DNA of 64,000 bases from Paracidovorax cattleyae (GTDB lineage Bacteria; Pseudomonadota; Gammaproteobacteria; Burkholderiales; Burkholderiaceae_C). Positions 19,661 to 30,007 of the stretch are shown one piece after another (position 1 is the stretch's first letter; every line of letters begins with the position of its first letter). The stretch spans positions 124,001-188,000 of the forward strand of contig NZ_FNJL01000001.1 of the NCBI RefSeq assembly GCF_900104515.1, read 5' to 3'. Below the pieces are notes generated by a model. The model did no database searches. It saw only the letters and a list, made by a program, of their open reading frames with translations, and had not been told where the DNA came from. Position numbers and translations under genes: made by a program.

Positions 19661-20184
19661 GCCTGTCCCTCCGCCTGGCGCAGGCCGTCCACGAGCTGAT
19701 CGAGCTTCTCGTTGTCCATGAAGCTGCACATCGTGCGGTCGTTCACCAGCATCACGGGCGCATCGGCGCACGCACCCAGGCACTCGCACTGCTGCAGCGT
19801 GAACAGGCCGTCGGGCGTGGTCTCGCCCATGGCGATGCCGAGCTTCTTCTCGAGGTGGTGCAGCGCCTTCTGGCCGTCGCGCAGCTGGCACGGCAGGTTG
19901 GTGCAGACGTTCAGCTTGTACTTGCCCAGCGGCTGCTGGTTGTACATGTTGTAGAAGGTCGTGACTTCATGCACGGCGATCTGGGGCATGCCCAGGACCT
20001 CGGCGATCACGACCTCGCTCTCGGCGCTGACCCAGCCCTGCTCCTGCTGCACGATGGACAGGCAGGCCATCACGGCGGACTGCTTCTGCTCCGGCGGGTA
20101 CTTCGCCACTTCGCGGGCGAAGCGCGCGCGCGTCGCCTCGGTCACCGGCGACGTGCCGGCTGCTTGGTTCGATTCGGTACTCAT
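19657..20184 (-). CDS. nuoE: NADH-quinone oxidoreductase subunit E (2Fe-2S)
   Basis: A 175-residue thioredoxin-fold subunit holding cluster N1a. The four ligands are visible as CTNLPC and CECLGAC (about residues 93-138), in the context [12 protein letters not shown] and [14 protein letters not shown]. It works with NuoF and NuoG in the NADH dehydrogenase module. It overlaps nuoD and nuoF by four bases at either end, showing tight translational coupling. Confidence 0.97.
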   Translation of the reverse strand: MSTESNQAAGTSPVTEATRARFAREVAKYPPEQKQSAVMACLSIVQQEQGWVSAESEVVIAEVLGMPQIAVHEVTTFYNMYNQQPLGKYKLNVCTNLPCQLRDGQKALHHLEKKLGIAMGETTPDGLFTLQQCECLGACADAPVMLVNDRTMCSFMDNEKLDQLVDGLRQAEGQA

Positions 20185-21434
20185 CGGTCAATCTCTCCGA
20201 ACACGATGTCCATGGTGCCAATGATGGCCACGGCATCGGCGATCATGTGCCCGCGCGACATCTCGTCGAGCGTCGCGAGGTGGGCGAAGCCCGGGGCACG
20301 GATCTTGAGGCGGTAGGGCTTGTTGGCACCGTCGCTCACCAGGTAGATGCCGAACTCGCCCTTCGGATGCTCGACGGCGGCATAGGCCTCGCCCTCGGGC
20401 ACGCGGAAGCCTTCGGTGAAGAGCTTGAAGTGGTGGATCAGCTCTTCCATGTTCGACTTCATCGACTCGCGCGACGGCGGCGCCACCTTGTGGTTGTCGG
20501 TGATGACGGGCCCGGGGTTGGCGCGGAGCCAGTCCACGCACTGCTTGATGATGCGGTTGGACTGGCGCATCTCCTGCACGCGCACGAGGTAGCGGTCGTA
20601 GCAGTCGCCCGTCTTGCCCACGGGGATGTCGAATTCCACGCGGTCGTAGACGTCGTAGGGCTGCTTCTTGCGCAGGTCCCAGGCGATGCCCGAGCCGCGC
20701 AGCATGGGGCCGGTCATGCCGAGGTTCAGCGCACGCTCCGGCGTCACGATGCCGATGTCCACCGTCCGCTGCTTCCAGATGCGGTTGTCGGTCAGCAGCG
20801 TCTCGTACTCGTCCACGCACTTCGGGAAGCGCTGCGTGAAGTCGTCGATGAAGTCCAGCAGCGAACCCTGGCGGTTCTGGTTCAGCACCTCGATCGCCTT
20901 GGCGTTGCGCACCTTGCTCGCCTGGTACTGCGGCATGCTGTCGGGCAGGTCGCGATAGACGCCGCCCGGGCGGAAGTAGGCCGCGTGCATGCGCGCACCC
21001 GACACCGCCTCGTACATGTCGAACAGGTCCTCGCGTTCGCGGAACGTGTAGATCAGGATGGTGGAGCTGCCGCAGTCGTTGCCGTGCGAGCCCAGCCACA
21101 TCAGGTGGTTCAGCAGGCGCGTGATCTCGGAGAACATCACGCGGATGTACTGCGCGCGCAGCGGCACGTCGATGCCCAGCAGCTTCTCGATGGCCAGGCA
21201 GTAGGCGTGCTCGTTGCACATCATCGAGACGTAGTCCAGCCGGTCCATGTAGGGCAGCGACTGGATGAAGGTCTTGTGCTCGGCCAGCTTCTCGGTGGCG
21301 CGGTGCAGCAGGCCGATGTGGGGGTCGGCACGCTGCACGACTTCGCCGTCGAGCTCGAGCACCAGGCGCAGCACGCCGTGCGCGGCCGGATGCTGCGGAC
21401 CAAAGTTCAGGGAGTAGTTCTTGATTTCAGCCAT
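20181..21434 (-). CDS. nuoD: NADH-quinone oxidoreductase subunit D
   Basis: A 417-residue subunit of the quinone-reducing module, related to the large subunit of NiFe hydrogenases but without metal ligands. Conserved stretches include [21 protein letters not shown], which contains the quinone-site histidine, and the C-terminal DIVFGEIDR. NuoC and NuoD are separate genes here, unlike the fused NuoCD of E. coli. It lies 28 bases after nuoC. Confidence 0.97.
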   Translation of the reverse strand: MAEIKNYSLNFGPQHPAAHGVLRLVLELDGEVVQRADPHIGLLHRATEKLAEHKTFIQSLPYMDRLDYVSMMCNEHAYCLAIEKLLGIDVPLRAQYIRVMFSEITRLLNHLMWLGSHGNDCGSSTILIYTFREREDLFDMYEAVSGARMHAAYFRPGGVYRDLPDSMPQYQASKVRNAKAIEVLNQNRQGSLLDFIDDFTQRFPKCVDEYETLLTDNRIWKQRTVDIGIVTPERALNLGMTGPMLRGSGIAWDLRKKQPYDVYDRVEFDIPVGKTGDCYDRYLVRVQEMRQSNRIIKQCVDWLRANPGPVITDNHKVAPPSRESMKSNMEELIHHFKLFTEGFRVPEGEAYAAVEHPKGEFGIYLVSDGANKPYRLKIRAPGFAHLATLDEMSRGHMIADAVAIIGTMDIVFGEIDR

Positions 21435-21462
21435 CGTGGATCGCCTGAATGCGCCGGGCGCC

Positions 21463-22071
21463 TCAGTGCAGGCCTCCGTACTTTTCTTCGCGGATGATGC
21501 GGGGCGTGATCTCGCGCGGCTCGATCGTCACCGGCTCGTACACCACGCGGCGCGCCTCGGTGTCGTAGCGCATCTCGACGTGGCCCGACAGCGGGAAGTC
21601 CTTGCGGAAGGGATGGCCGATGAAGCCGTAGTCGGTCAGGATGCGGCGCAGGTCGTCATGGCCGTCGAACACGATGCCGTAGAGATCGAAGGCCTCGCGC
21701 TCGTACCAGCTGGCGGAGTTCCAGATGCCGGACACGGAAGCCACCACGGGGAAGTCGTCGTCGGGGCAGAACACCTTCACGCGCACGCGCTGGTTGAGGC
21801 TGACGGACAGCAGGTGCGACACGACGGCGTAGCGTGGGCCTTCCGTGCCCACGTCGCCGTAGGTGGAGTAGTCGATGCCGCAGAGGTCCACGAGCTGCTC
21901 GAACCGGCAGCCGGGCGCGTCGCGCAGCAGCTGCATCGCGGCCAGGCAGTCGGCGGCCGAGACGGTCACCGTGAGTTCGTCGAGCGCGAGCACGATGTCG
22001 CGCGCCTTGTCGCCGAGCGCAGCGGCGACCGCATCCCGCAGAGCCTCGGGTCGGATGGCAATGGCTGTCAT
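21463..22071 (-). CDS. nuoC: NADH-quinone oxidoreductase subunit C
   Basis: A 202-residue peripheral-arm subunit of the 30-kDa family. It contains the signature region [29 protein letters not shown] near residues 125-155, cut here into ERE(A)FDLYGI and HPFRKDFPL as the family-diagnostic parts. It stabilises the NuoB-NuoD quinone module. It lies 13 bases after nuoB and ends 28 bases before nuoD. Confidence 0.96.
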   Translation of the reverse strand: MTAIAIRPEALRDAVAAALGDKARDIVLALDELTVTVSAADCLAAMQLLRDAPGCRFEQLVDLCGIDYSTYGDVGTEGPRYAVVSHLLSVSLNQRVRVKVFCPDDDFPVVASVSGIWNSASWYEREAFDLYGIVFDGHDDLRRILTDYGFIGHPFRKDFPLSGHVEMRYDTEARRVVYEPVTIEPREITPRIIREEKYGGLH

Positions 22072-22084
22072 GCTGGAGAACCCT

Positions 22085-22564
22085 TCAGACGCGGGCGATG
22101 GTGTGGGTGCGGCGGATCTTCTGCTGGAGCTGGATGATCCCGTAGATGAGCGCCTCGGCGGTCGGGGGGCAGCCCGGCACGTACACGTCCACCGGCACGA
22201 TGCGGTCGCAGCCGCGCACCACCGAGTAGCTGTAGTGGTAGTAGCCGCCGCCGTTGGCGCAGGACCCCATGGAGATCACCCAGCGCGGCTCCGACATCTG
22301 GTCGTACACCTTGCGCAGGGCCGGGGCCATCTTGTTACAGAGCGTGCCGGCCACGATCATCAGATCGGACTGCCGGGGGCTGGCGCGGAACACCTCGGCG
22401 CCGAAGCGCCCGATGTCGTAGCGCGCCGCGGCGGCATGCATCATCTCGACGGCGCAGCAGGCCAGACCGAAGGTCATGGGCCACAGCGATCCGGTCTTGG
22501 CCCAGTTCACCACAGAGTCATAGCTCGTGGTGATGAAGCCTTCCTTCATCACGCCTTCAATCAT
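22085..22564 (-). CDS. nuoB: NADH-quinone oxidoreductase subunit B (cluster N2)
   Basis: A 159-residue subunit carrying the terminal 4Fe-4S cluster N2. The tandem cysteines are in [11 protein letters not shown] (about residues 35-45), with the remaining ligands in MGSCANGGG and [14 protein letters not shown]. The motif [18 protein letters not shown] is typical. It lies 24 bases after nuoA. Confidence 0.97.
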   Translation of the reverse strand: MIEGVMKEGFITTSYDSVVNWAKTGSLWPMTFGLACCAVEMMHAAAARYDIGRFGAEVFRASPRQSDLMIVAGTLCNKMAPALRKVYDQMSEPRWVISMGSCANGGGYYHYSYSVVRGCDRIVPVDVYVPGCPPTAEALIYGIIQLQQKIRRTHTIARV

Positions 22565-22588
22565 CGTGTCGTTCCTTGTGAAGCCCCG

Positions 22589-22948
22589 TCATTCCCAATC
22601 CAGGGCACCCTTTTTCCACTCGTAGGCGAAGCCCACGACCAGGATGGCCAGGAAGACGATGACGGCGACGAAACCGGTCACCCCGACCTCGTGCAGCGTG
22701 ACCGCCCACGGGAAGAGGAATGCGATTTCCAGATCGAAAAGAATGAAAAGGATGGCGACGAGGTAGTAGCGCACGTCGAACTTCATGCGCGCATCTTCGA
22801 AAGCCTCGAAGCCACACTCGTAGGGGGAGTTCTTGGCCGTGTCGGGGCGGTTCGGGCCCAGCACGTAGCCCAGGACCAGGGGCACCACCCCCACTCCGAT
22901 GCCGACCAGGATGAACAGAAGAACGGGGAGGTATTGATCGAGGTTCAT
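22589..22948 (-). CDS. nuoA: NADH-quinone oxidoreductase subunit A
   Basis: A 119-residue membrane subunit with three helices and the conserved loop [21 protein letters not shown] between helices 1 and 2, followed by [13 protein letters not shown]. This is the first gene of the nuo operon. The 76 bases between it and the upstream tRNA-Leu hold no convincing promoter, so transcription may enter through the tRNA gene. Confidence 0.97.
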   Translation of the reverse strand: MNLDQYLPVLLFILVGIGVGVVPLVLGYVLGPNRPDTAKNSPYECGFEAFEDARMKFDVRYYLVAILFILFDLEIAFLFPWAVTLHEVGVTGFVAVIVFLAILVVGFAYEWKKGALDWE

Positions 22949-23024
22949 CTGGAGGGGTACTCACCGCTGGGGCCGCACCCCCGTTCCTGCGATGAGGAAT
23001 GGCCGGGCGGGCTTGCTTGTGTGT

Positions 23025-23109
23025 TGGTGCCGTCGGCGAGACTCGAACTCGCACAGCTTTCGCCACTACCCCCTCAAGATAGCGTGTCTACCAATTTCAC
23101 CACGACGGC
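23025..23109 (-). tRNA. tRNA-Leu, anticodon GAG
   Basis: Read on the minus strand, the 85 bases including an encoded CCA fold as a class II leucine tRNA. The acceptor stem GCCGTCG pairs with CGACGGC, followed by A and CCA. The D-arm holds AATTGGTAGACAC. The anticodon arm CTATC-TTGAGGG-GGTAG gives anticodon GAG. There is a short variable arm and a T-arm with GTTCGAGTC. It sits between secG and nuoA on the same strand. Confidence 0.97.
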
Positions 23110-23173
23110 TGATGTCTGCATCTGGATGGCATGAGGAACCCGAAGGGCTATTTGGCTTTCCAGACAATCCGGG

Positions 23174-23202
23174 ATTTTACTCCGGAAAAACCCGACTCTC
23201 TA
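23174..23202 (-). promoter_or_regulatory. Candidate sigma70 promoter for tRNA-Leu (and possibly nuo)
   Basis: On the minus strand TAGAGA (23202-23197) and TAAAAT (23179-23174) are 17 bases apart, 65 bases ahead of the tRNA 5' end, in an AT-rich island between secG and the tRNA. Spacing is ideal; the -35 is a 4/6 match. Confidence 0.45.
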
Positions 23203-23225
23203 TGAATCGGTTACTTTTCCAACAA

Positions 23226-23615
23226 TTATTTTGTCGGGATCTGCGCTGCGCCAGAGGCCGGTGCCGCAGGTGCCGGCGCGGATGCGGGAATGGCGGAAGT
23301 GGACGCGGGCGCCACCGGCTGCACGGCTGCAGGGGCGGCCGCCGGGGTCTCCAGCACGCTGCCCACGCCGGCAGGACGGACGTTGCCGAAATAGGCCAGC
23401 GCGAGCGTGGCCGCGAAGAACACGCCGGCCAGCACCGCCGTCGAACGCGACAGGAAGTTCGCGCTGCCGCTGGCGCCGAACAGGCTGCCCGAGCTGCCGC
23501 TGCCGAACGCGGCCCCCATGTCGGCGCCCTTGCCGTGCTGGATGAGCACGAGGCCGATCATCGCCAGCGCGGCCAGCATCTGCACGGCCAGGATTACATT
23601 CACGAGCACATTCAT
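23226..23615 (-). CDS. secG: Preprotein translocase subunit SecG
   Basis: A 129-residue membrane protein. The first 75 residues match SecG: helix 1 MNVLVNVILAVQMLAALAMI, then LVLIQHGKGADMGAAFGSGSSGSLFG, and helix 2 around residue 55-70. The C-terminal 45 residues are an alanine/proline-rich tail, common in this group and variable. SecG supports SecYE and SecA in protein export. The start at 23615 is the only one fitting the family; upstream frame lies within tpiA. Confidence 0.95.
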   Translation of the reverse strand: MNVLVNVILAVQMLAALAMIGLVLIQHGKGADMGAAFGSGSSGSLFGASGSANFLSRSTAVLAGVFFAATLALAYFGNVRPAGVGSVLETPAAAPAAVQPVAPASTSAIPASAPAPAAPASGAAQIPTK

Positions 23616-23650
23616 TTCTTCTCTACTCCGGTTGGTTCGCGCGGTGCCGC

Positions 23651-24394
23651 TCAGGCGGCCGCTGCGATGATCTGCAAAAACTCCTGGGCCTTGAGCGATG
23701 CGCCGCCCACGAGGCCCCCGTCGATGTCGGGCTGGGCCAGCAGCGTGGCCGCGTTGGCGGCGTTCATGCTGCCGCCGTAGAGCAGGCGGATGCGGTCCGC
23801 GTGCTCGCTGGCCGCGGCCAGCTGCGCCCGCAGCACGGCATGCACCTGCTGGGCCTGCCCGGGCGTGGCGGTGCGGCCGGTGCCGATCGCCCAGACGGGC
23901 TCGTACGCCACCACGATCTCGCTGATGCAATGGCCGTTCAGGTGGATGACCGCGGCCAGCTGGCGCTTGACCACGGCCTCGGTCTGGCCGGCTTCGCGCT
24001 CGGCCAGTGTCTCGCCCACGCACACCACCGGCGTGATGCCGGCAGCCAGTGCGCGCTGCGCCTTCTCGGCCACCTGCTCGTCGGTCTCGCCGTGGTACTG
24101 GCGGCGTTCGGAATGCCCGACCAGCACGTAGCGTACGCCGAACTCCTTGAGCATCGCGGCGGAGACCTCACCCGTGTAGGCGCCGGCTTCGTGCTGCGAC
24201 ACGTCCTGCGCGGCCAGCGCGATGGCCGAGCCCTCGGTCAGTCCCTGCACCTGCGCGAGGTAGGCCGCCGGCACCGCCACGGCCACGTCGCAACCCACGC
24301 CCGTGCCGGCGCGCAGCGCCTCCACCAGCGCGGCGTTGGCGCCCAGGGCGCCGTTCATCTTCCAGTTGCCCGCGATGAGTTTCTTCTTTGTCAT
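23651..24394 (-). CDS. tpiA: Triosephosphate isomerase
   Basis: A 247-residue TIM-barrel enzyme interconverting dihydroxyacetone phosphate and glyceraldehyde 3-phosphate. Active-site elements are visible: AGNWKMNG (Asn and Lys, about residues 8-15), VGHSERR (His, about residue 95) and the catalytic glutamate in [12 protein letters not shown]. The phosphate loop LLYGGSMN and GGLVGGASL are present. Its start overlaps the stop of the upstream oxidoreductase by four bases; secG follows after 35 bases. Confidence 0.97.
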   Translation of the reverse strand: MTKKKLIAGNWKMNGALGANAALVEALRAGTGVGCDVAVAVPAAYLAQVQGLTEGSAIALAAQDVSQHEAGAYTGEVSAAMLKEFGVRYVLVGHSERRQYHGETDEQVAEKAQRALAAGITPVVCVGETLAEREAGQTEAVVKRQLAAVIHLNGHCISEIVVAYEPVWAIGTGRTATPGQAQQVHAVLRAQLAAASEHADRIRLLYGGSMNAANAATLLAQPDIDGGLVGGASLKAQEFLQIIAAAA

Positions 24395-25395
24395 GCTGTC
24401 CACGTCAAAACGATCTTGCCGGCATGCTGGCTCGACTCCATGAGCGCATGGGCGGCGGAGGCCTCCGCCGCCGGGAAGGTGCTGTGCACCACGGGCCGCA
24501 CGGTGCGCGCCGCCAGCAGCGGCCACACCCGCTCGCGCAGGGCGGACGCGATGGCGCCCTTGAACGCAACCGAGCGGGGGCGCAGCGTCGAGCCGGTCAC
24601 CGTCAGGCGGCGGCGCAAGACCAGCCCCGCATCGAAGGAGGACTGCACGCCGCCCTGCACCGCGATGATCACGAGCCGGCCGTCCTCGGCCAGGCACTCG
24701 ACCTCGCGCGCCACGTAGTCGCCCGCCACCATGTCGAGCACGACATCCACGCCGCGGCCCTCGGTGATGCGCCGGACCTCGGCCACGAAGTCCTGCGTCC
24801 TGTAGTTGATGGCATGGTGCGCGCCGAGCTCCAGGCAGGTGCGGCACTTCTCGTCCGAGCCCGCCGTCACGATCACCGTGGCGCCGAAGGCACGGCCGAG
24901 CTGGATGGCCGTCACGCCGATGCCGCTGCTGCCGCCCTGCACCAGCAGGGTTTCGCCGGCCGCGAGGTGGCCGCGGTCGAACACGTTGCTCCACACCGTG
25001 AAGAAGGTCTCGGGCAGCGAGGCCGCCTCCACATCGCTCCAGCCTTCGGGCACAGGCAGGCATTGCGCGACGGGTGCGACGCACCACTCGGCATACCCGC
25101 CGCCCGCGACCAGAGCACACACGCGGTCGCCGGCCTTGAGGCCCGCAGCGGCCATCGCCTCCGCGTCACCGGACTCGATCGTGCCAGCCACTTCCAGGCC
25201 CGGCAGGTCGGATGCGCCCGGTGGAGGGGCGTAGTGTCCCTTGCGCTGCAGCACGTCGGGGCGGTTGATGCCGCTGGCCGCGACGCGGATCAGCAGTTCG
25301 CCCGCGCCCGGCCGCGGCGCGGGCCTCTCCGCGAGGCGCAGCACATCCGGGCCGCCGGGGCCCGTGATTTCCACGGCACGCATGGTGGTCGCCAT
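24391..25395 (-). CDS. NAD(P)H-quinone oxidoreductase, zinc-free MDR family (PIG3-like)
   Basis: A 334-residue medium-chain dehydrogenase/reductase of the quinone oxidoreductase type, lacking the structural zinc cysteines. It has the nucleotide-binding stretch [18 protein letters not shown] (about residues 145-162), plus [12 protein letters not shown] and [14 protein letters not shown], which resemble the TP53I3/PIG3 group. It probably reduces quinones or reactive carbonyls with NADPH in the cytosol. It overlaps tpiA by four bases and follows pnp after 91 bases. Confidence 0.88.
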   Translation of the reverse strand: MATTMRAVEITGPGGPDVLRLAERPAPRPGAGELLIRVAASGINRPDVLQRKGHYAPPPGASDLPGLEVAGTIESGDAEAMAAAGLKAGDRVCALVAGGGYAEWCVAPVAQCLPVPEGWSDVEAASLPETFFTVWSNVFDRGHLAAGETLLVQGGSSGIGVTAIQLGRAFGATVIVTAGSDEKCRTCLELGAHHAINYRTQDFVAEVRRITEGRGVDVVLDMVAGDYVAREVECLAEDGRLVIIAVQGGVQSSFDAGLVLRRRLTVTGSTLRPRSVAFKGAIASALRERVWPLLAARTVRPVVHSTFPAAEASAAHALMESSQHAGKIVLTWTA

Positions 25396-25486
25396 ACAGG
25401 GTTTCCTGGGATGTCAGGTTGCAGATGCCCGGCACTGCCGCGAGGACAGGCCGGACCGGCCGCCACCGGGGTGGCGGCGGAAGTCC

Positions 25487-27739
25487 TCAGGCATCCATCT
25501 GGCCCGGCTGCGCGCCGGCATCCACGGATTGCTGTTGCTGCTGCTCGGAGCTGCCGTAGTCGCGGCGTTCGCGGCGCTCGCCACGCTCCGGACGGTCACC
25601 ACGGTCGCCACGCTCGGCGGGCGCCGGACGGCCGCTGTCGCCCGCCGGACGGTCCAGCAGCGCGCGCATGGACAGCTTCACGCGGCCCTTCTCGTCGGTC
25701 TCGAGCACCTTGACCTTCACGACCTGGCCTTCGGTCAGGTAGTCGGTCACCTTCTCCACGCGCTCGTGGGCGATCTGGCTGATGTGCAGCAGGCCATCCT
25801 TGCCGGGCAGCAGGTTGATCAGCGCGCCGAAATCCAGGATCTTGACCACGGGGCCTTCGTAGATCTTGCCGATCTCGACCTCGGCCGTGATCTGCTCGAT
25901 GCGCTTCTTGGCGACTTCGGCCTTCTCGGCATCGGTCGCGGCGATGGTGATCGTGCCGTCTTCCTCGATGTTGATCTGGCAGCCGGTCTCTTCGGTCAGC
26001 GCACGGATCACCGCGCCGCCCTTGCCGATCACGTCGCGGATCTTCTCGGGGTTGATCTTCATCGTGTAGAGCTTGGGCGCGAAGCTGGAGACCTCGGTCT
26101 TGGCCTCGCCCATCGCTTCCTGCATCTTGCCGAGGATGTGCAGGCGGGCTTCCTTGGCCTGGGCCAGGGCGACCTGCATGATTTCCTTGGTGATGCCCTG
26201 GATCTTGATGTCCATCTGCAGCGCGGTGATGCCGGCCGTGGTGCCGGCCACCTTGAAGTCCATGTCGCCCAGGTGGTCCTCGTCGCCCAGGATGTCGGTC
26301 AGCACCGCGAAGCGGTTGTCTTCCTTGATCAGGCCCATGGCGATGCCGGCCACGTGGGCCTTCATCGGCACGCCGGCGTCCATCATCGACAGGCAGCCGC
26401 CGCAGACGGAAGCCATCGAGGACGAGCCGTTGGACTCGGTGATCTCGGAGACCACACGGATGGTGTAGGGGAACTCTTCCTTCGTCGGCAGCACGGCGAC
26501 CAGCGCGCGCTTGGCCAGGCGGCCATGGCCGATCTCGCGGCGCTTCGTGGAGCCCATGCGGCCCACTTCACCGGTGGCGAAGGGAGGCATGTTGTAGTGG
26601 AACATGAAGCGGTCCTCGAACTCGCCGGCCAGCGCGTCGATGCGCTGCGCGTCGCGTTCGGTACCCAGCGTGGACACCACCAGGGCCTGCGTCTCGCCGC
26701 GCGTGAACAGCGCGGAACCGTGCGTACGGGGCAGCACGGAGTTGCGGATCTCGATGGGGCGCACGGTGCGCGTGTCGCGGCCGTCGATTCGCGGCTCGCC
26801 AGCCAGGATCTGGCTGCGCACGATCTTCGATTCGATGGCGAACAGCAGGTCGCCCACCTTGCCGGCGTCGAAGGGCTCGCCGCCGGCCTTGAGCGCTTCC
26901 ATCACGCTGGCGTTGGCTTCGCGCAGGGCCTGCGTGCGGGCCTGCTTGCTGCGGATCTGGTAGACGGCGCGCAGCTTCTCTTCGGCCAGGTCCTTGACCT
27001 TGGCGACGAAGGCTTCGTCTTCAGCGGGCGCCTGCCACTCCCACACGGGCTTGCCGGCTTCGCGCACCAGTTCGTGGATGGCGTTGATGGCGACGTTGGC
27101 CTGCTCGTGGCCGAACACCACGCCACCCAGCATGATTTCCTCGCTGAGCTGCTGGGCTTCGGACTCGACCATCAGCACGGCGGCTTCGGTGCCGGCGACG
27201 ACCAGGTCCATCTGGGAATTCTTGCGGGCGGTCTGGCCCGGGTTCAGCACGTATTCGCCGTTGATGTAGCCCACGCGGGCGGCGCCGATCGGGCCGCTGA
27301 ACGGGATGCCGGAGATGGCCAGCGCAGCGCTCACGCCGATCATGGCGGCGATGTCGGCATCGACCTCGGGGTTGAGCGACACGGTGTGGACGACCACGTG
27401 CACTTCGTTCAGGAAGCCTTCGGGAAACAGCGGGCGGATCGGGCGGTCGATCAGGCGGCTGGTCAGCGTTTCGTGCTCGCTGGGCTTGGCTTCACGCTTG
27501 AAGAAGCTGCCGGGGATCTTGCCGGCGGCGTAGGTCTTCTCGATGTAGTCCACCGTCAGGGGGAAGAAGTCCTGGCCGGGCTTGGCCGACTTGGAGGCCG
27601 CCACGGTGGCGAGGATGACAGTGCCGTCGATCTCGACCAGCACGGCGCCGTTGGCCTGGCGGGCGATTTCGCCCGTTTCCATGACGACGGTCTTGTCGCC
27701 CCACTGGAAGGACTTGGTGACTTTGTTGAAGATGGTCAT
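25487..27739 (-). CDS. pnp: Polyribonucleotide nucleotidyltransferase (PNPase)
   Basis: A 750-residue phosphorolytic exoribonuclease of the RNA degradosome. Two RNase PH domains come first ([17 protein letters not shown] in the first; [20 protein letters not shown] and the catalytic region [25 protein letters not shown] in the second). A KH domain follows ([17 protein letters not shown]), then an S1 domain ending near residue 700. The final 45 residues are an arginine/glutamate-rich tail ([11 protein letters not shown] type). It follows rpsO, as in many bacteria; its leader contains a large hairpin at 27818-27870. Confidence 0.97.
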   Translation of the reverse strand: MTIFNKVTKSFQWGDKTVVMETGEIARQANGAVLVEIDGTVILATVAASKSAKPGQDFFPLTVDYIEKTYAAGKIPGSFFKREAKPSEHETLTSRLIDRPIRPLFPEGFLNEVHVVVHTVSLNPEVDADIAAMIGVSAALAISGIPFSGPIGAARVGYINGEYVLNPGQTARKNSQMDLVVAGTEAAVLMVESEAQQLSEEIMLGGVVFGHEQANVAINAIHELVREAGKPVWEWQAPAEDEAFVAKVKDLAEEKLRAVYQIRSKQARTQALREANASVMEALKAGGEPFDAGKVGDLLFAIESKIVRSQILAGEPRIDGRDTRTVRPIEIRNSVLPRTHGSALFTRGETQALVVSTLGTERDAQRIDALAGEFEDRFMFHYNMPPFATGEVGRMGSTKRREIGHGRLAKRALVAVLPTKEEFPYTIRVVSEITESNGSSSMASVCGGCLSMMDAGVPMKAHVAGIAMGLIKEDNRFAVLTDILGDEDHLGDMDFKVAGTTAGITALQMDIKIQGITKEIMQVALAQAKEARLHILGKMQEAMGEAKTEVSSFAPKLYTMKINPEKIRDVIGKGGAVIRALTEETGCQINIEEDGTITIAATDAEKAEVAKKRIEQITAEVEIGKIYEGPVVKILDFGALINLLPGKDGLLHISQIAHERVEKVTDYLTEGQVVKVKVLETDEKGRVKLSMRALLDRPAGDSGRPAPAERGDRGDRPERGERRERRDYGSSEQQQQQSVDAGAQPGQMDA

Positions 27740-27817
27740 GCGTGTTTCCTATGCTTCGGTGTGGAAGGCTGGCCGCGCGGGCCAGCGGGGGCCGGAGGGC
27801 AATTCAGAACACGATGC

Positions 27818-27870
27818 CATTCCAGTGGGCCTGGAGCCCCGGGCGGGGCAGCCCCAGGGCCATTGGAATG
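27818..27870 (-). promoter_or_regulatory. Large imperfect hairpin in the pnp leader
   Basis: On the minus strand CATTCCA at the 5' side pairs with TGGAATG at the 3' side, and between them CCTGGGGC-type and GCCCCAGG-type arms also pair, giving a stem of roughly 20 base pairs with small bulges. It lies between the rpsO terminator and the pnp start, where enteric bacteria have an RNase III site used in PNPase autocontrol. Confidence 0.5.
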
Positions 27871-27900
27871 ACACAGCTTCGCTCTGCTATTGCGGCTCCG

Positions 27901-27940
27901 AAGTAGAAAACGCCTGAGTCAGCACGCTAACCCAGGCGTT
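27901..27940 (-). terminator. Rho-independent terminator after rpsO
   Basis: On the minus strand AACGCCTG (27940-27933) pairs with CAGGCGTT (27916-27909), with further pairing inside, followed by TTTTC. It lies 18 bases past the rpsO stop. Confidence 0.82.
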
Positions 27941-27957
27941 CCTGCATGCGAATGCGC

Positions 27958-28224
27958 TTACTTGCGCAGGCCGAGCTTGGCGATCAGGGCCGTGTAGCGG
28001 TCGGCGTCCTTGGCCTTGAGGTAGTCCAGCAGCTTGCGGCGGCGGCTCACCATGCGCAGCAGGCCGCGGCGGCCGTGGTGGTCCTTGGCGTGCTGCTTGA
28101 AGTGGGGGGTCAGCTCGTTGATGCGGGCCGTGAGCAGGGCCACCTGCACTTCGGGGCTGCCGGTATCGTTGGCGGCGCGGGCGTTGTCCTTGATGACTTC
28201 GGCCTTGACGGAGGATGCGATCAT
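27958..28224 (-). CDS. rpsO: 30S ribosomal protein S15
   Basis: An 88-residue ribosomal protein, the normal length 88-89. Conserved stretches include [35 protein letters not shown] and [12 protein letters not shown]. It binds 16S rRNA at the platform three-way junction. The ATG at 28224 is preceded by TCAAGGAAAAACCA. A leader of more than 100 bases follows the candidate promoter and contains the palindrome TTGCATGGTGCAA, a plausible site for S15 autoregulation (inference). Confidence 0.97.
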   Translation of the reverse strand: MIASSVKAEVIKDNARAANDTGSPEVQVALLTARINELTPHFKQHAKDHHGRRGLLRMVSRRRKLLDYLKAKDADRYTALIAKLGLRK

Positions 28225-28350
28225 TGGTTTTTCCTTGAGTGTCGGGGCCGGCGGGCATCGCGCGTGGCGAGGCTGCGGCCCCAGGTTTTGACTTGCGCCG
28301 CGGGCTGGAACGGCCGGCGGCGTGCGTCTTGCACCATGCAAAACCCCAGG

Positions 28351-28379
28351 ATTATAACGCGCCGGCCTTCTCGAGCCAT
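28351..28379 (-). promoter_or_regulatory. Candidate rpsO promoter
   Basis: A perfect TATAAT -10 hexamer reads on the minus strand at 28356-28351, with a weak -35 (ATGGCT, 3/6) 17 bases upstream. The TAA stop of the preceding aminotransferase gene lies inside the -10 element. Confidence 0.5.
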
Positions 28380-29524
28380 TTCCGCAGGCGCGCCACCCCT
28401 TCCACCAGCCGCGCGGGGTCGCGCGAGGCGAAGCACCAGCGCAGCCAGCCCGCCCCTTCCGGACCGAAGGCATTGCCGGGCGCCAGGCCCAGGCCGGCCT
28501 CCGCCACGAGGCGCTTGGCGGTGGCCATCGCGTCGCCGTGGCCGTCCATGCGGAAGAAGGCGTACATGCCGCCGCTGGCCGCGTGGGCACGCACGCCGGG
28601 CACCGCCTGCAGCAGTGGCAGCAGGGTGTCGCGGCACAGGTGCATGTGGGCGGTGACGCGCGGGACGATCTCCGCCTCGTGCTGCAGCGCCGCGATGCCG
28701 CCGCGCTGCGTGAAGACGCTCACGCACGAGGTGTTGAACTCGATCAGCTTGCCCATGTGGGCGGCGAGCGCGGGCGGCAGGACGAGCCAGCCCAGCCGCC
28801 AGCCCGTCATCAGGAAGCTCTTGGAGAAGCTGTGCACCACCACCAGGCGGTCCTCCGGCACGGCGAGGTCGAGGAAGCTCGGCGCGCAGCCGTGGGGCGT
28901 CGGTTCGTAGTACAGGCGCTCATAGACCTCGTCGGCCAGGATCCAGGTGCCCGTGGCGCGGCAGTGCGCCAGGATCTCGCGCTGCTCGGCCGCCGACAGC
29001 GTCCAGCCCGTCGGATTGTTGGGGGCGTTCACCACCAGCAGCCGCGTGGCCGGCGTCACGGCGCGCTTCAGGGCGTCCATGTCCAGCGTCCAGGCACCGT
29101 CCCCGCGCGGGCGCAGCGGCAGGCACTGCAGGCGCGCACCCAGGATGCGCGGCTGCGCCACGAGGTTGGGCCAGACGGGGGTGACGGCGACCACCTCGTC
29201 GCCCGGGTCCACCAGCGCCTGCACCGCCAGCATGAGGCCGCTGACGCCGCCGGACGTGACGGCGATGCGCCCGGCGTCGATGGCCGGACCGTGCAGGCGC
29301 GCCATGTAGGCTGCGATGGCCTCGCGCAGCGCGGGCAGGCCGAGGTTGTGGGAATAGAAGGTTTCACCCGCGCGCAGCGAGGCGATGGCGGCCTCGTTCA
29401 CCACGTCCGGGGTGGCCTCGTCGCTTTCGCCGAACCAGAACGCCAGGACATCGGGCCGTCCCATCCCGGCGTTGGCGACTTCACGGATCTTGGATTCTTC
29501 GAGGTGGGCGAGGGTGTGGCGCAT
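28352..29524 (-). CDS. PLP-dependent aminotransferase, class I/II
   Basis: A 390-residue fold-type I aminotransferase. The PLP lysine is in [18 protein letters not shown] (about residue 235), the cofactor-phosphate region includes [10 protein letters not shown], and the substrate arginine region is near the C-terminus (GWLRWCFAS). It starts [20 protein letters not shown] at the last upstream ATG; an upstream in-frame extension is not supported. It likely transaminates amino acids such as aspartate, aromatic or branched substrates; the specificity is unclear. It is divergent from the small secreted protein gene at 29575. Confidence 0.88.
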   Translation of the reverse strand: MRHTLAHLEESKIREVANAGMGRPDVLAFWFGESDEATPDVVNEAAIASLRAGETFYSHNLGLPALREAIAAYMARLHGPAIDAGRIAVTSGGVSGLMLAVQALVDPGDEVVAVTPVWPNLVAQPRILGARLQCLPLRPRGDGAWTLDMDALKRAVTPATRLLVVNAPNNPTGWTLSAAEQREILAHCRATGTWILADEVYERLYYEPTPHGCAPSFLDLAVPEDRLVVVHSFSKSFLMTGWRLGWLVLPPALAAHMGKLIEFNTSCVSVFTQRGGIAALQHEAEIVPRVTAHMHLCRDTLLPLLQAVPGVRAHAASGGMYAFFRMDGHGDAMATAKRLVAEAGLGLAPGNAFGPEGAGWLRWCFASRDPARLVEGVARLRKWLEKAGAL

Positions 29525-29574
29525 GGAAATGTCAGGTCGGCGAAACGGTACATTGTCCAGCCGGAGGAACCCCC

Positions 29575-29874
29575 ATGCAATCGAAAACAAATCCTGCCCG
29601 TGCCACCGTGGTGCTGCTCGCTGGCATCCTGGCCGTGGGCACCGCGGCCGCAGCCAATGGCAGCACGCCCGCGCCCCCGGGAGCCAATGCTCCGGCCACC
29701 GCGGGCCCGCACCAGACCGAAGCCCGTTCGCGGGCGCGCGGGAAGGCGCCACGCGTGCGCAGCAGCCCGGCCTCCTCGTCCGCAGAGACGCCTGCCCAGC
29801 GGGAACGCCGGCTGATCCGGGAATGCAGGGGGCTGCCCAACGCGGGCGCGTGCCTCGGCTACGCCCGCCGCTGA
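29575..29874 (+). CDS. Small secreted hypothetical protein with C-terminal cysteine pair
   Basis: A 99-residue protein of unknown function. A signal peptide is clear (residues 1-26, ending AVGTAAAA), then a proline/alanine/serine-rich linker. The C-terminus is a compact basic motif, RERRLIRECRGLPNAGACLG, with two cysteines eight residues apart that could form a disulfide in the periplasm. The ATG has a good ribosome site (CCGGAGGAACCCCC). It is transcribed divergently from the aminotransferase gene. I do not recognise a characterised family. Confidence 0.75.
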   Translation: MQSKTNPARATVVLLAGILAVGTAAAANGSTPAPPGANAPATAGPHQTEARSRARGKAPRVRSSPASSSAETPAQRERRLIRECRGLPNAGACLGYARR

Positions 29875-30007
29875 ACACCCGTCCTCCTGCCCGGGCATGC
29901 CGCGAGATGGCGGCCGGCGCCACCGCCGGGGCGTTGTCCGACAGCTCGGCGGCAGGCGCCGCGCTATACCTCGGGCACCCTCGCATTCCATGCACCGCAG
30001 GACTCCC

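Noticed and set aside
23025-23109. tRNA-Leu as an integration site for a mobile element
   Set aside because: No integrase, no repeat of the tRNA 3' end and no foreign-looking genes nearby.
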